Assembly (NCBI GenBank): GCA_016866935.1
Contig: VGKS01000002.1
Span: 1-47,451, forward strand
DNA length: 47,451 bases
From: Candidatus Pacearchaeota archaeon
GTDB lineage: Archaea; Nanobdellota; Nanobdellia; Pacearchaeales; GW2011-AR1
Direction: 5' to 3'
Shown: piece after piece, positions 1-7,814 of the stretch
Position numbering within the stretch: the first letter of the stretch is position 1
Layout: each line of letters starts with the position of its first letter
Notes under the pieces: generated by a model
What the model was told of the DNA's origin: nothing
Seen by the model: the letters and a program-made list of their open reading frames with translations, nothing else
Databases searched by the model: none
Program-made: the position numbers and the translations under genes

Positions 1-179
1 AAAAACCGCTCCCTATCACAATAGATTCACTTACCTGAGAATTATATATTATAAAAGGAGTTATCTCATTTATTATAATCCCTGAATCTGGTTGTAGTAA
101 GACTCTTTTATCAATAAATAAAAAAGTAAGAATTGCGACAAAAAATAAAAATTGAAAGAATTAATATCAAACTCTTCAT
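1..179 (-). pseudogene. Partial membrane-anchored protein, apparent frameshift
   Basis: The ATG at 179 lies about 26 nt after a TATA-like ATTTATAG (about 201-208), so a leaderless start fits. The first frame reads a hydrophobic signal anchor (MKSLILILSIFIF) and stops soon after. The next frame, entered at the run of six A at 140-145, continues open to the window edge (VAILTFLFIDKRVLLQPDSG...). Removing one base from that run gives one continuous N-terminal membrane segment followed by a polar, probably external domain. The rest of the gene is outside the window. Family not recognised; the frameshift could be real or a sequencing error. Confidence 0.4.
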
Positions 180-225
180 ATAGATATAAGAATTTTAGTC
201 TATAAATAGCTTATTTTAAGCAATT

Positions 226-1356
226 TCAATCAAATCTGTTGTTGATATAGTCAATTAATGAGTTCCCATTAAGTTTTATTGTAGATGGCCCGTTCCTAAT
301 ATAAAACTCCTCTACACCATTATCTTTCAAGAAGACTCTTTTATTGCTAGAAATACATTCTATTTTCAAAATCTTTTTACTCTCTATTTCAAACAATTCA
401 TAATTAACAAAATGCATAAAATGAGGTCCAATAGCGTTCTTTATCATATTATTCAAATGCAGTTTCAATTTATCATCACTTACAAAAGCATCTTTATCTA
501 AACCTAAAATATCTCCATTATCATTTACTCCGACAATCAAAGTTCCCCCATCAGTGTTCAAATATGCAACAATAGTCTTTAGTATAGAGTTTTCAATATT
601 CTTATCAGTAGAATTAGTATGTAAATTAGTTCTCAAAGAAGATTTGAATTCCAATTTTACACCTTCCCCAGAAGAGATTAGAGATTTTATCTTTTCATCA
701 TCATATTTTTTCTCGGAGTTAAGCAACTTAGGATTTTTCCTCATTAAGCCAACTATTAACCCACTCATGGGATTTATCAGCCCTTTTTTCTTGTAAATAT
801 ATCCTAAAGAAGAAACAAACAAAGCAGATGCACCGGTTATTATCAAATCAATTGCAACAACTCCCGTTCCAATCTGTTGCAAACCAAATCCAAATATATT
901 ATCTAAAGAAAATTCTAGAACTTCCCAGATAGCTCCAAGGGTGAAAGATAGAGCAAAAGCCAAAGTTACAACCATAAACGGGCTTGAGTTAAGATGCTCG
1001 TGTTCTTCAAGAACTAAGACCACTGTCAAACCAATGAAACTAAGTGCAATTGTAGCTATTGTTTTTAGTAGAATATCCCACCACCACAAATTAGCAAAAG
1101 CACCTCTTACCTCTCCTAAGAATAATGCTCCATAAATTACTAAGATTATAGTTATCTGTACTTCGCTTCCAGTCTTTATTCCAAATTTGTTCAAGAGTCT
1201 TGGAGTGAATGTAGAGACAAAAGCGAATATGCAGAAAGCCATTGCCAAATCTCTTCCTCTAAAGAAGGCACTTATAAATCCCAATATTAAAACCAACCTA
1301 ACGGCATTAGTTACAATCAGCCCAACAGACATTCTAGAAAATATTCTTTTAAGCAT
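226..1356 (-). CDS. Membrane protein fused to AlbA_2 (Schlafen) domain
   Basis: Residues about 10-190 hold five or so hydrophobic segments, including GAIWEVLEFSLDN and a following DLIITGASALF helix. The same E-x2-EF...DL pattern occurs in the membrane protein at 6717-7322, so both look like members of one DUF2238-like membrane family. Residues about 230-350 match the AlbA_2 (Schlafen AlbA_2) fold: EGVKLEFKSS, then AYLNTDGGTLIVGVNDNGDILGL. AlbA_2 domains are usually linked to nucleic acid binding or ATP-dependent regulators and are normally soluble. Here the domain would be tethered at the membrane, facing the cytoplasm if the basic loop before it (KKKGLINP, LMRKNPK) is internal. Function unknown. 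Confidence 0.75.
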   Translation of the reverse strand: MLKRIFSRMSVGLIVTNAVRLVLILGFISAFFRGRDLAMAFCIFAFVSTFTPRLLNKFGIKTGSEVQITIILVIYGALFLGEVRGAFANLWWWDILLKTIATIALSFIGLTVVLVLEEHEHLNSSPFMVVTLAFALSFTLGAIWEVLEFSLDNIFGFGLQQIGTGVVAIDLIITGASALFVSSLGYIYKKKGLINPMSGLIVGLMRKNPKLLNSEKKYDDEKIKSLISSGEGVKLEFKSSLRTNLHTNSTDKNIENSILKTIVAYLNTDGGTLIVGVNDNGDILGLDKDAFVSDDKLKLHLNNMIKNAIGPHFMHFVNYELFEIESKKILKIECISSNKRVFLKDNGVEEFYIRNGPSTIKLNGNSLIDYINNRFD

Positions 1357-1435
1357 AAAAATAAGAATCTCTCAATTATAAAAGAATTTTGATACTAAAC
1401 AATCTCTTTTTAAACTATAAAATAGTCTAATAAAT

Positions 1436-2386
1436 ATGAGAGTAAAGTTTGCATTTTCATCAAGAAAGACTAGAAAGATAGATAGTCATAATAAGCATAG
1501 GCAGGAGTATCCTTCTTTAGCAAGAGAAGTAATCTCATCTTCTGATATAATCCTTGAAGTATTAGATGCGAGATTCATAAAAGAAACAAGAAACTTCAAG
1601 ATGGAAGAATACGCAAGAGAGCATGGAAAATTATTAATTTACATTTTGAACAAAGCCGACCTAGTTGACCATAAAAAAATACAGGAATCAAACGAGTTGG
1701 AAGATATTCAGCCATATATTTTTGTTTCATGTAAAAGAAATCAAGGAAGAAGAGAACTAAGAACATTGATAAAAATTCAGGCAAACAGATTTAAACGTGC
1801 AAGAAAGAAAGAAGCAGAAGAACAAGCAAAAGAAAAGAAAGATGAAGAAGAAAACGAGTTAAAACATTTACAATTACATAAGCACGGAGTAGGATATAAA
1901 AAATTCTTCAAAACTGGTGACGAAGTGCATGTTGGAGTAATAGGTTATCCAAATGTAGGTAAGAGTTCAATAATTAATATGTTAACAGGAAAAGGAGCAG
2001 CAAGAACATCTCCAAAGGCAGGTTTTACAAGAGGAATTCAAAAAGTAAGACTAGCAGAAAAATTAATGCTTCTAGATACACCAGGAGTTATGTCGGATGA
2101 AGATGCAGCAGCTTCACAACTAGCACATTTAAAAAAACATGCAATGATAGGAGTAAGAACCTATGACTCTACAAAGAATCCTGAATTTGTTGTAGCTCAA
2201 ATTATGCATGACAATCCCAATCTATTTGAAAGCCATTATAATATACAGGCAAACGGAGACTCTGAAATATTATTGGAAGAGTTAGGTAAAAAAAGAAGCC
2301 TTCTGCTAAAAGGCGGAATAGTTGATATGGATAGAGTAGCGCGCCTTGTTCTCAAAGACTGGCAATCAGGAAAGATAAGAAAATAA
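1436..2386 (+). CDS. Circularly permuted GTPase, YlqF/YawG family (ribosome assembly)
   Basis: The GTPase motifs occur in permuted order: G4 NKAD at residues 72-75 comes before G1 GYPNVGKSS at 171-179 and G3 DTPG at 215-218. This is diagnostic of the YlqF/RbgA/Nog2-type circularly permuted GTPases, which act in large ribosomal subunit assembly. A Lys/Glu-rich stretch (about 120-150) separates the two halves and the C-terminal helical region may bind rRNA. The N-terminus is basic (MRVKFAFSSRKTRK). The length (316 aa) is usual. It is a single-gene unit with its own upstream AT-rich promoter region, divergent from the AlbA_2 protein. Confidence 0.88.
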   Translation: MRVKFAFSSRKTRKIDSHNKHRQEYPSLAREVISSSDIILEVLDARFIKETRNFKMEEYAREHGKLLIYILNKADLVDHKKIQESNELEDIQPYIFVSCKRNQGRRELRTLIKIQANRFKRARKKEAEEQAKEKKDEEENELKHLQLHKHGVGYKKFFKTGDEVHVGVIGYPNVGKSSIINMLTGKGAARTSPKAGFTRGIQKVRLAEKLMLLDTPGVMSDEDAAASQLAHLKKHAMIGVRTYDSTKNPEFVVAQIMHDNPNLFESHYNIQANGDSEILLEELGKKRSLLLKGGIVDMDRVARLVLKDWQSGKIRK

Positions 2387-2388
2387 TT

Positions 2389-2646
2389 TTACTTTTCCGT
2401 GTGGAAATCAATATAACCCCTTACATCACAAAGTAAATTAGCAATATTTTCTTGAGAAGTTATGTCATAAGGAACATTCTTTTCAAAAAGTAAAATCTCC
2501 TTTTCCAGATGACTAATTAAATCTTTTTTAGAAGTTGTTACATCACTATTATCTACAACTCCTGCAGGTAAGCTTCCTCCAATCCACTCAACTTCCTCTC
2601 TCGTTAAATTGTAAGCATATTGAAGTCCAAAAATCTTTGAAAACAA
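2389..2646 (-). CDS. Short hypothetical protein, 5' end uncertain
   Basis: This 85-codon frame is convergent with the GTPase gene and begins at a TTG only two codons after an in-frame TGA, so it has no good start. An ATG at 2650 lies in another frame; removing one T from the ATTTTTGG run near 2636 would join it as MVVFKDFGLQYAYNLTREEVEW. The composition looks coding (acidic, helical, NLTREEVEWIGG), but no family is recognised. It overlaps head-on with the 5' part of the RelE-like frame at 2637-2828, so at least one of the two is probably a remnant. Confidence 0.35.
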   Translation of the reverse strand: MFSKIFGLQYAYNLTREEVEWIGGSLPAGVVDNSDVTTSKKDLISHLEKEILLFEKNVPYDITSQENIANLLCDVRGYIDFHTEK

Positions 2647-2828
2647 CCATCAAAAAGTTAGCCAATGGAGAAATAAGTGGAAAACCTCTTACAGAACAAC
2701 TTAGCGGTTTTTATAGTGTAAGAGATGGAAATTACAGAATTATTTACAGAAGTTTTGATGATAAAATTATTCTCTTCGATATGGGCCATAGAAGTAAGGT
2801 TTACAGGGATTTTAATAAAAACCAATGA
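2637..2828 (+). pseudogene. RelE/ParE-type toxin, N-terminally truncated
   Basis: The C-terminal two thirds of a RelE/ParE toxin are clear: KSLKTTIKKLANGEISGKPL, then LSGFYSVRDGNYRIIYRSFDDKIILFDMGHRSKVYRDF. In intact members about 20-30 residues (first strand and most of helix 1) precede this part. Here the upstream codons in the ORF track (MLHHYYLQLL...) do not resemble the family and lie antisense to another frame. The first plausible initiator near the homologous region is a TTG at 2637. No antitoxin is visible directly upstream on the same strand. Probably a decayed toxin; expression is doubtful. Confidence 0.6.
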
Positions 2829-2892
2829 TGCGCGGGCTAAAAGTTTAACTCACCATCATATTTAAATCCATTAACTCTTTAATATCTAAAAG

Positions 2893-3240
2893 ATGGCTAA
2901 TCCAGATTTAATCAAGTTTATTCTTGAAGCAAGAAAAAGAGGATTTACAGATATAAAAATTACAGAATCTCCCTTAAGTAATGGATGGTCAATGCATGAA
3001 ATACACTCCGGCTATGAAGCGTTAAGACAACATCATTTCAAGAAAGGAATAACAATCTGGCTCGACAAAGAAATAATAGATTTGTTAGAAAAAAGAGCAA
3101 AAAGAAATTTGATGACGCTTCCAGAGCAGATAGAGGAGATAGTAAGAAGAAGTATTGCTAGCCAAAGGCCAACCCAACAAAAAGAAAAGTTAGATGATAT
3201 GCTTGTCGGCTTATTTTCAAGAAAATACAGAAAGAACTAA
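2893..3240 (+). CDS. Ribbon-helix-helix protein with N-terminal three-helix domain
   Basis: Residues 3-45 (LIKFILEARKRGFTDIKITESPLSNGW) fit a small helical motif, L-x3-I-x2-AR-x2-G-x2-D-x2-I...GW, that recurs in many DPANN and CPR proteins. Residues about 54-94 (GITIWLDKEIIDLLEKRAKRNLMTLPEQIEEIVRRSI) fit a ribbon-helix-helix DNA-binding fold. The ATG follows a TATA-like CATATTTAAATCC. It lies just downstream of the RelE remnant but carries its own promoter, so it need not be its antitoxin. A transcription regulator is inferred from the fold only. Confidence 0.6.
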   Translation: MANPDLIKFILEARKRGFTDIKITESPLSNGWSMHEIHSGYEALRQHHFKKGITIWLDKEIIDLLEKRAKRNLMTLPEQIEEIVRRSIASQRPTQQKEKLDDMLVGLFSRKYRKN

Positions 3241-3275
3241 ATCCACCATAAATTAATCTCTCTTATTTATAAAAA

Positions 3276-3473
3276 CTATTTCTTTTTATGATGGTATACG
3301 TGAACTATCTTTCTTTTTCCTGGAATTATTATTCCTACAATAAGTAAAAATAAACTAAGCAAAATTAAAGGAATTCCCAAGATTGCTCCTACTATGGTCG
3401 TGGTCAAAATATAACCTATTAAGAAACAGACTAGAGCACCAATTATCCAAGATGTTCTCATAATAAACTCCAA
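3276..3473 (-). CDS. Small two-helix membrane protein
   Basis: The 65-residue protein has two hydrophobic helices (WIIGALVCFLIGYILTTTIVGAILGIPLILLSLFLLIVGIII) and ends in a basic, His-rich tail (KRKIVHVYHHKKK). Its start overlaps the end of the ccdA-like gene by 16 nt, so it is the last gene of the redox operon and is probably translationally coupled. No catalytic cysteine pair is present. Function unknown; an accessory subunit is possible by position only. Confidence 0.6.
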   Translation of the reverse strand: MEFIMRTSWIIGALVCFLIGYILTTTIVGAILGIPLILLSLFLLIVGIIIPGKRKIVHVYHHKKK

Positions 3474-4231
3474 GTCAATCCGTAATTAGCGCTTGATATT
3501 CCAAAGGTTATTGTTCCATTTGCCCACAATATCAGAGCTATTCCCAACGCTATCATTATCAATCCAATGAATAATCTCATCCATTTCTTCTGTTTGTCTT
3601 TCCATGCTTTAACAGATTCAGCAGAAACTCCAAATGCTACAATACAAAGTATTATTATCAAAGGCAATACAAATATGAAATTGTAAAGCACAAGTAACCC
3701 GAATACTTCCATGCTAAATCCAACTTTTGTGAGTAGCGTTGTAATAGCTAAATAAGGTCCTCCTGTACAAGGTAATTCAACAGCGGCTACGAATATTCCC
3801 AATAATATTGCTCCTGGAACGGATACCTTCCTCACCATTTTCTTTATCTGTTCAGCTCTTCTAGCAGGAATAGCTAAAGTAATTCCTTTACCATACCAGA
3901 AAAAGTCTTTTGCTTCAATTATTCCTAATATAATTACTAAAACTCCAACAACCCAGCTCAAAGGCTCTGAAATATTAAACTTCTGTATGAATACAAGTAG
4001 ACCAAACCCCGCAATTAAATATGTAAGAAATACAGCAGAAATGTAAATCAATCCAACCTTAACCATCTTAGCCTTATTTTTGCTTAATGCAAGGAGGGTA
4101 GAAATAAGTAAAACTAAAACTCCAATGGCGCAAGGATTGATTGAATCAATTGCAGCAGTTAATATAACTATAGGTAAAGCAGGTAAATTAACAGCCATTT
4201 CAGTAACCATGTGTTTAATTTCTTCCTCCAT
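3458..4231 (-). CDS. ccdA: CcdA/DsbD-type transmembrane electron transporter
   Basis: About six transmembrane helices are seen, with the two conserved single cysteines of the CcdA/DsbD membrane domain: C34 in INPCAIG and C155 in ELPCTGGPY. In this family they form a disulfide in the membrane and pass reducing equivalents from cytoplasmic thioredoxin to extracytoplasmic thiol proteins. Neighbours on the same strand encode a membrane-anchored thioredoxin-fold protein (40 nt upstream) and VKOR, so a redox role is well supported by context. A thioredoxin that could supply electrons is encoded at 38312-38629. Length (257 aa) is normal for CcdA. Confidence 0.85.
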   Translation of the reverse strand: MEEEIKHMVTEMAVNLPALPIVILTAAIDSINPCAIGVLVLLISTLLALSKNKAKMVKVGLIYISAVFLTYLIAGFGLLVFIQKFNISEPLSWVVGVLVIILGIIEAKDFFWYGKGITLAIPARRAEQIKKMVRKVSVPGAILLGIFVAAVELPCTGGPYLAITTLLTKVGFSMEVFGLLVLYNFIFVLPLIIILCIVAFGVSAESVKAWKDKQKKWMRLFIGLIMIALGIALILWANGTITFGISSANYGLTWSLL

Positions 4232-4271
4232 TAGAGAAATTTAACAATTGAAAATTAAAGATTTTCATATT

Positions 4272-4691
4272 TTACTTAGCAACTGGAGCAATACATCCAG
4301 AAGCAACAGCAAGCTCTTCAAACGTTGGTTCTCCAATCAAGCGAGTATTAGGATTGTTATTAAATTCAAATGTAGCATATGTTTCTATTCCTTTTTCAAT
4401 GCAAAGTAAGGATTGTTCATTCTCTTTGCGAGGGTCACACTCAACATATTCAATGTATCTAAATCCTTCTCCAAAATTCTTCTTTACCTTAGCACAATGA
4501 GCACACCAGAATGCTCCATACATCACTCCGCCTTTTTCAGTAATACATTGCGCAAAAGTATCAATATCTTCTTGTGCATAAGAAACTCCAGACGAACCAA
4601 TAATAAATAATATAACAATTATAGCAACAACCAATAAAACTCCAATTATCATCATCCCTTTTCCTTTTTTTTGACTTACTTTTTTAACCAT
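4272..4691 (-). CDS. Membrane-anchored thioredoxin-fold protein (VKOR partner)
   Basis: A basic N-terminus and one transmembrane anchor (residues 13-32) precede an external thioredoxin-like domain. The active site is WCAHC (C63, C66), with an extra C49 just before it and the pattern FAQCITEKGGVMYGAFWC. This layout is typical of the thioredoxin-like domains fused to or encoded beside VKOR homologues, which oxidise secreted proteins. The gene start overlaps the VKOR stop by 8 nt, and ccdA follows. The likely role is a DsbA-like oxidase re-oxidised by VKOR, or an isomerase reduced through CcdA. Confidence 0.82.
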   Translation of the reverse strand: MVKKVSQKKGKGMMIIGVLLVVAIIVILFIIGSSGVSYAQEDIDTFAQCITEKGGVMYGAFWCAHCAKVKKNFGEGFRYIEYVECDPRKENEQSLLCIEKGIETYATFEFNNNPNTRLIGEPTFEELAVASGCIAPVAK

Positions 4692-5199
4692 TTTTAATTT
4701 TAAAAGACAATATCAAAGATATTATTATTGTTAAGTCCAGAGCTAGGCAAAATATGCAATATGTTTTGAGTATGTAATGCTGTATTAGAAAGAGGTAAAA
4801 TCCATACACTATTGAAAACACCATTATTCCTTTTATCCATTTTGCATTTGCCTCTCTTTTAACAAATAGAAACTTGCTCTTTTTATAGTTTAAGTTTAAC
4901 ATCAGAACGAAAAATAAAGTAAGCAATCCAAGAAAAGCATTAGTTGTTATAAAATCAAAGAAAACATTTATCCCTGAAATATCAATCAAAGGCAAAGGCA
5001 AATTAAAATCAATAGTCAATAAGTATGAAATTCCATCCAAATTTGCATAGGGGCTTTTATTGACAATTCCACAATCCAAATTATTTCCAAAGCTACAGAA
5101 CTTTGAAGCAGTAGCTGAAAAGTGCTCATAAATTAGAAAAGCAGAAATCAGAATTCCAATTATCAGAAATACACTCAATAATTTTCTTTGCTTATACAT
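4684..5199 (-). CDS. VKOR family disulfide-generating membrane protein
   Basis: Four or five transmembrane helices carry the VKOR signature: loop cysteines C35 and C43 (KFCSFGNNLDCGIV), a following serine (NKSPYA), and the CIFC active site (C148, C151) in the last helices. VKOR homologues transfer electrons from newly formed protein disulfides to quinone, doing the job of DsbB. The gene overlaps its neighbours by 8 nt on both sides (DoxX upstream, thioredoxin downstream), which indicates one operon. All four catalytic cysteines are retained, so it is expected to be active. Confidence 0.88.
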   Translation of the reverse strand: MYKQRKLLSVFLIIGILISAFLIYEHFSATASKFCSFGNNLDCGIVNKSPYANLDGISYLLTIDFNLPLPLIDISGINVFFDFITTNAFLGLLTLFFVLMLNLNYKKSKFLFVKREANAKWIKGIMVFSIVYGFYLFLIQHYILKTYCIFCLALDLTIIISLILSFKIKNG

Positions 5200-5641
5200 T
5201 ATGTTTTTTCTCCCTATCGCGAACGTGGCTTCCTACAATCATTCCGGCACCAATAAGGATAAGGTTCTTGATTATATACTGGCCTTCAAGAGTCATAACA
5301 AAGGGGAACTTTATATAAATTACCTTTGGAAGTAAAATCAAAGGCAAGAAAGTTCCTATCATCTGAAATGCCATTAAAAACAAACCAACTCTAACAAAAG
5401 GTCTATACAATATACAAATTCCTATAGCAACTTCCCACCATCCCAACAAAGGAACAAACCATGAAGAATCAACAAAATAAACAGTTTTAGCTACAAGGTC
5501 ATTAGCACCACCTAATCCAAAAGGTTTCAAAATTCCAAACCAAATAAATACAAGAGCAAGGGAATACTTCAAAAAATAATATCCCCAATGTTTTAACCAA
5601 GCGGTTATCTCTTTATCAATATGATATAGTTTTTTATTCAT
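5192..5641 (-). CDS. DoxX-like membrane protein
   Basis: A four-helix membrane protein of 149 aa with the DoxX-like opening YSLALVFIWFGILKPFG, then a second helix WWEVAIGICILYRPFVRVGLFL. DoxX relatives are small quinone- or thiosulfate-linked membrane subunits and in bacteria are reported with thiol-redox partners. Here it is the first gene of the VKOR-thioredoxin-CcdA operon. Its start at 5641 lies downstream of an AT-rich promoter region. A role in linking the disulfide pathway to quinone is inference from context. Confidence 0.75.
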   Translation of the reverse strand: MNKKLYHIDKEITAWLKHWGYYFLKYSLALVFIWFGILKPFGLGGANDLVAKTVYFVDSSWFVPLLGWWEVAIGICILYRPFVRVGLFLMAFQMIGTFLPLILLPKVIYIKFPFVMTLEGQYIIKNLILIGAGMIVGSHVRDREKKHNV

Positions 5642-5724
5642 CTTACCTCAAGACATTATACAAGTAATTGTTTAAAAATCTAATTAATGTAAAAATTTAT
5701 TAAATAAGATTATCAAAAAAGATA

Positions 5725-6239
5725 GTGAATAATCTAATAATCACTGAAAATATTAAATTCAAAGATTATAGCGTTAAAGTAATGTTTTCGATGATGCAGA
5801 CTATTCAAAGTTAAATAATATTACTCAAGTCTATGGATTTATTTTTAATGAAAATAATGATTTACTTATAGTAAAATGCGGAGAGGACAAAGAGTGGTGT
5901 TTGCCCGGAGGTGGACCAGAATCAGAAGATAATGATTGGAAAGAGACATTAATTAGAGAAGTTAATGAAGAAGCCAGCGTAGAAATTAAAGATGTTACTC
6001 CTTCTGGATATATAGAGACAATATCTCTCAATAACCTTTCTCATCCAAGAATTGGAGTAGGAATAAGAGCAGTTGCAAGACTCAAGAAAATAAATAGTCA
6101 AAAAATTGATCCCACAACAGGTACAATCTCTAAAAGAAAATTCATTAAAACAAGTGAATTTTTAGATTATTGTAGATGGTCTAAAAACGGCGAAGCCCAG
6201 TTTAAAATAGCACTAAAAACTCTAAGAACTTTAAAATAA
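5725..6239 (+). pseudogene. Nudix hydrolase, apparent frameshift
   Basis: The Nudix box is clear, GGGPESEDNDWKETLIREVNEEA, with two extra residues in its loop relative to the usual spacing. The ORF track starts at an internal TTG (5901), which would cut off the first strands of the fold. In the same frame the sequence is open from 5778 (YSKLNNITQVYGFIFNENNDLLIVKCGEDKEWCLPGGG). The preceding frame holds a GTG at 5725, placed about 25 nt after a TATA-like TTTATTAAAT, and reads NNLIITENIKFKDYSVKVMF. Adding one T to the TTTT at 5785-5788 fuses both into a normal Nudix protein. Substrate unknown. Confidence 0.7.
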
Positions 6240-6241
6240 AA

Positions 6242-6325
6242 CGCCCAGACCCGGATTTGAACCGGGGAATCCTTTTGGGAAACGGGATTAGCAATCCCGC
6301 GCCGTAACCGCTGGGCCATCTGGGC
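6242..6325 (-). tRNA. tRNA-Ser (GCT)
   Basis: Read on the minus strand, acceptor arms GCCCAGA and TCTGGGC pair fully, with discriminator G. The anticodon stem-loop is GGGATTGCTAATCCC, giving anticodon GCT, and a long variable arm typical of tRNA-Ser follows. The T arm has GGTTCAAATCC. No CCA is encoded and no intron is seen. Confidence 0.93.
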
Positions 6326-6453
6326 TTTTATAAAAATATGTAATAATAATGACTTTTAAGGTTATCCTTTTCCGAAATGCATACCCTTAAATACCCAAAA
6401 TTATCAAAGTATTTAGGCGAGAGCCAGAACAAGTGAACGGAGGATATAGCGAA

Positions 6454-6702
6454 ATGGAAAGACAATTCGGCGGAGAAAGAAGATCATTCGGAGGACCACG
6501 CAGATTTGGCGGTGGACAAAGAAGATTCAATTCTGGACCAAGAGAAATGCACAAAGCAGTTTGCTCAGAATGCAAACAAGAATGCGAAGTGCCTTTCAAA
6601 CCAACTGAAGGAAGACCAGTTCTTTGCTTAAACTGCTTCAAAAAGAAGCGTGAAAGCGAAGGCGGCGGATTCCACAGAAATAACAGAGATTCAGATCATT
6701 AA
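6454..6702 (+). CDS. RGG-rich zinc-ribbon protein (CxxC-x17-CxxC family)
   Basis: The N-terminal third is rich in Arg, Gly and Phe (RQFGGERRSFGGPRRFGGGQRRF), resembling RGG-type RNA-binding tails. It is followed by CSEC-x17-CLNC, which matches the small CxxC-x17-CxxC zinc-binding domain common in CPR bacteria and DPANN archaea. The track starts at a GTG (6433), but a GGAGGA Shine-Dalgarno-like stretch at about 6439-6444 sits at good spacing for the ATG at 6454, which is preferred. Nucleic-acid binding is inferred; precise role unknown. Confidence 0.8.
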   Translation: MERQFGGERRSFGGPRRFGGGQRRFNSGPREMHKAVCSECKQECEVPFKPTEGRPVLCLNCFKKKRESEGGGFHRNNRDSDH

Positions 6703-6716
6703 GATTTAAATCAAAG

Positions 6717-7322
6717 TCAAAAATTATTTTTATTTTTATACAATTTATGGGCAAGGAAAGCCCCCACAAGTGCTCCAAACATGTTGAATATCAAATCAAG
6801 CCCTGTGTTATATAAATCTCCAACTCCAGTTTTATTAAGAGAAACAAATGCGATAAACTCAATTATCTCATTCAAAGCACCAAGGCCCATGCTTCCGAGC
6901 CATGAAATAAAGATTATCAGTTTTGGATTTTTTAATCCACTTGCATTTATTGATTTCAAAAGTTGATATATTAAGAAAGAACATACAAAGAATCCATAGA
7001 AATGGACAACTTGGTCCATCTTCAAAATGTAAAACTGTCCTTCCCCTTCAAATATTTTAATCAGCTTCAGAGAATAAAGAGTTGTTCCATCAATTCTGAA
7101 TCCTCCTGCGACCATATGTAGAATCCCCCAAATAGAGAGCATCCACAAAATTCCATTACTCAATCTGGACTGTTTTAAATTAAGTCCAATTATTGTTCCA
7201 ATAATTACTATTACAAAAATATACCATACAAATTCATAATTATTTATTGAAACATAATAAATAAAAAATCCAAGCAAGTAAATTGCGTTAAAAATCAATA
7301 TCCATAAATGTGACTTTTTCAT
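6717..7322 (-). CDS. DUF2238-like integral membrane protein
   Basis: A 201-residue protein with about six membrane helices. The C-terminal helices carry GLGALNEIIEFIAF...DLIFNMFGALVGAFL, the same pattern as in the membrane half of the AlbA_2 fusion at 226-1356. The charged pattern E-x2-EF within the membrane is a family feature and might be catalytic or ion binding, which is not established. It is convergent with the zinc-ribbon gene and stands alone. Function unknown. Confidence 0.65.
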   Translation of the reverse strand: MKKSHLWILIFNAIYLLGFFIYYVSINNYEFVWYIFVIVIIGTIIGLNLKQSRLSNGILWMLSIWGILHMVAGGFRIDGTTLYSLKLIKIFEGEGQFYILKMDQVVHFYGFFVCSFLIYQLLKSINASGLKNPKLIIFISWLGSMGLGALNEIIEFIAFVSLNKTGVGDLYNTGLDLIFNMFGALVGAFLAHKLYKNKNNF

Positions 7323-7389
7323 GTCAAAATTCCTTTATAATATTTAGAATTTTGATCAGGAAAAAAACAAGATATTAAAATTGTTTTTT

Positions 7390-7620
7390 TCATTTTTTTC
7401 CAGACACTTTTTCAGCCCTTTCAATCATTTCTTTCTTTAATCCAATAAAAACTCCTCCATCCTTGGAGCCAATGTATGTATTTTCTCCCGGCTTTATTAT
7501 CTCATTTAACTCATCTAATTCAATATCAATGTGAGTCACAGTAGCTCTAGATTTTCCTTTAAGATGAACATAAACATCAGCTTTGCCCAAATGTATCTTT
7601 CCTTCACTAGGTCCACTCAT
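7390..7620 (-). CDS. Small hypothetical protein
   Basis: A 76-residue soluble protein, predicted mostly strand-rich (KIHLGKADVYVHLKGKSRATVTHIDIELDELNEIIKPGENTYIGSKDGGVFIGLKKEM). No cysteine, membrane segment or recognisable motif. The ATG at 7620 is 53 nt from the tRNA-Met gene on the other strand. The regular composition and intact frame favour a real gene. Function not known. Confidence 0.6.
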   Translation of the reverse strand: MSGPSEGKIHLGKADVYVHLKGKSRATVTHIDIELDELNEIIKPGENTYIGSKDGGVFIGLKKEMIERAEKVSGKK

Positions 7621-7673
7621 AAATTATTAAGAAAGCCAAACTTTTAAAAGCCTTCCACAGCCAATAATATTAT

Positions 7674-7749
7674 AGCGGGGTGGAGCAGCCTGGAGTGCTC
7701 ACCGGGCCCATAACCCGGAGGTCGCGTGGTTCAAATCCCGCCCCCGCTA
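7674..7749 (+). tRNA. Initiator tRNA-Met (CAT)
   Basis: Acceptor AGCGGGG pairs with CCCCGCT, with discriminator A. The A1:U72 end pair and the anticodon stem with three consecutive G:C pairs next to the loop (CCGGGCCCATAACCCGG) mark an archaeal initiator tRNA rather than an elongator. The T arm has GGTTCAAATCC. CCA is not encoded. Confidence 0.93.
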
Positions 7750-7814
7750 TTATTTGTTAATTTTTAGAGAGGGATTTTTCAAATACTTTATATTCTCAAG
7801 AATTATAGAAATTT

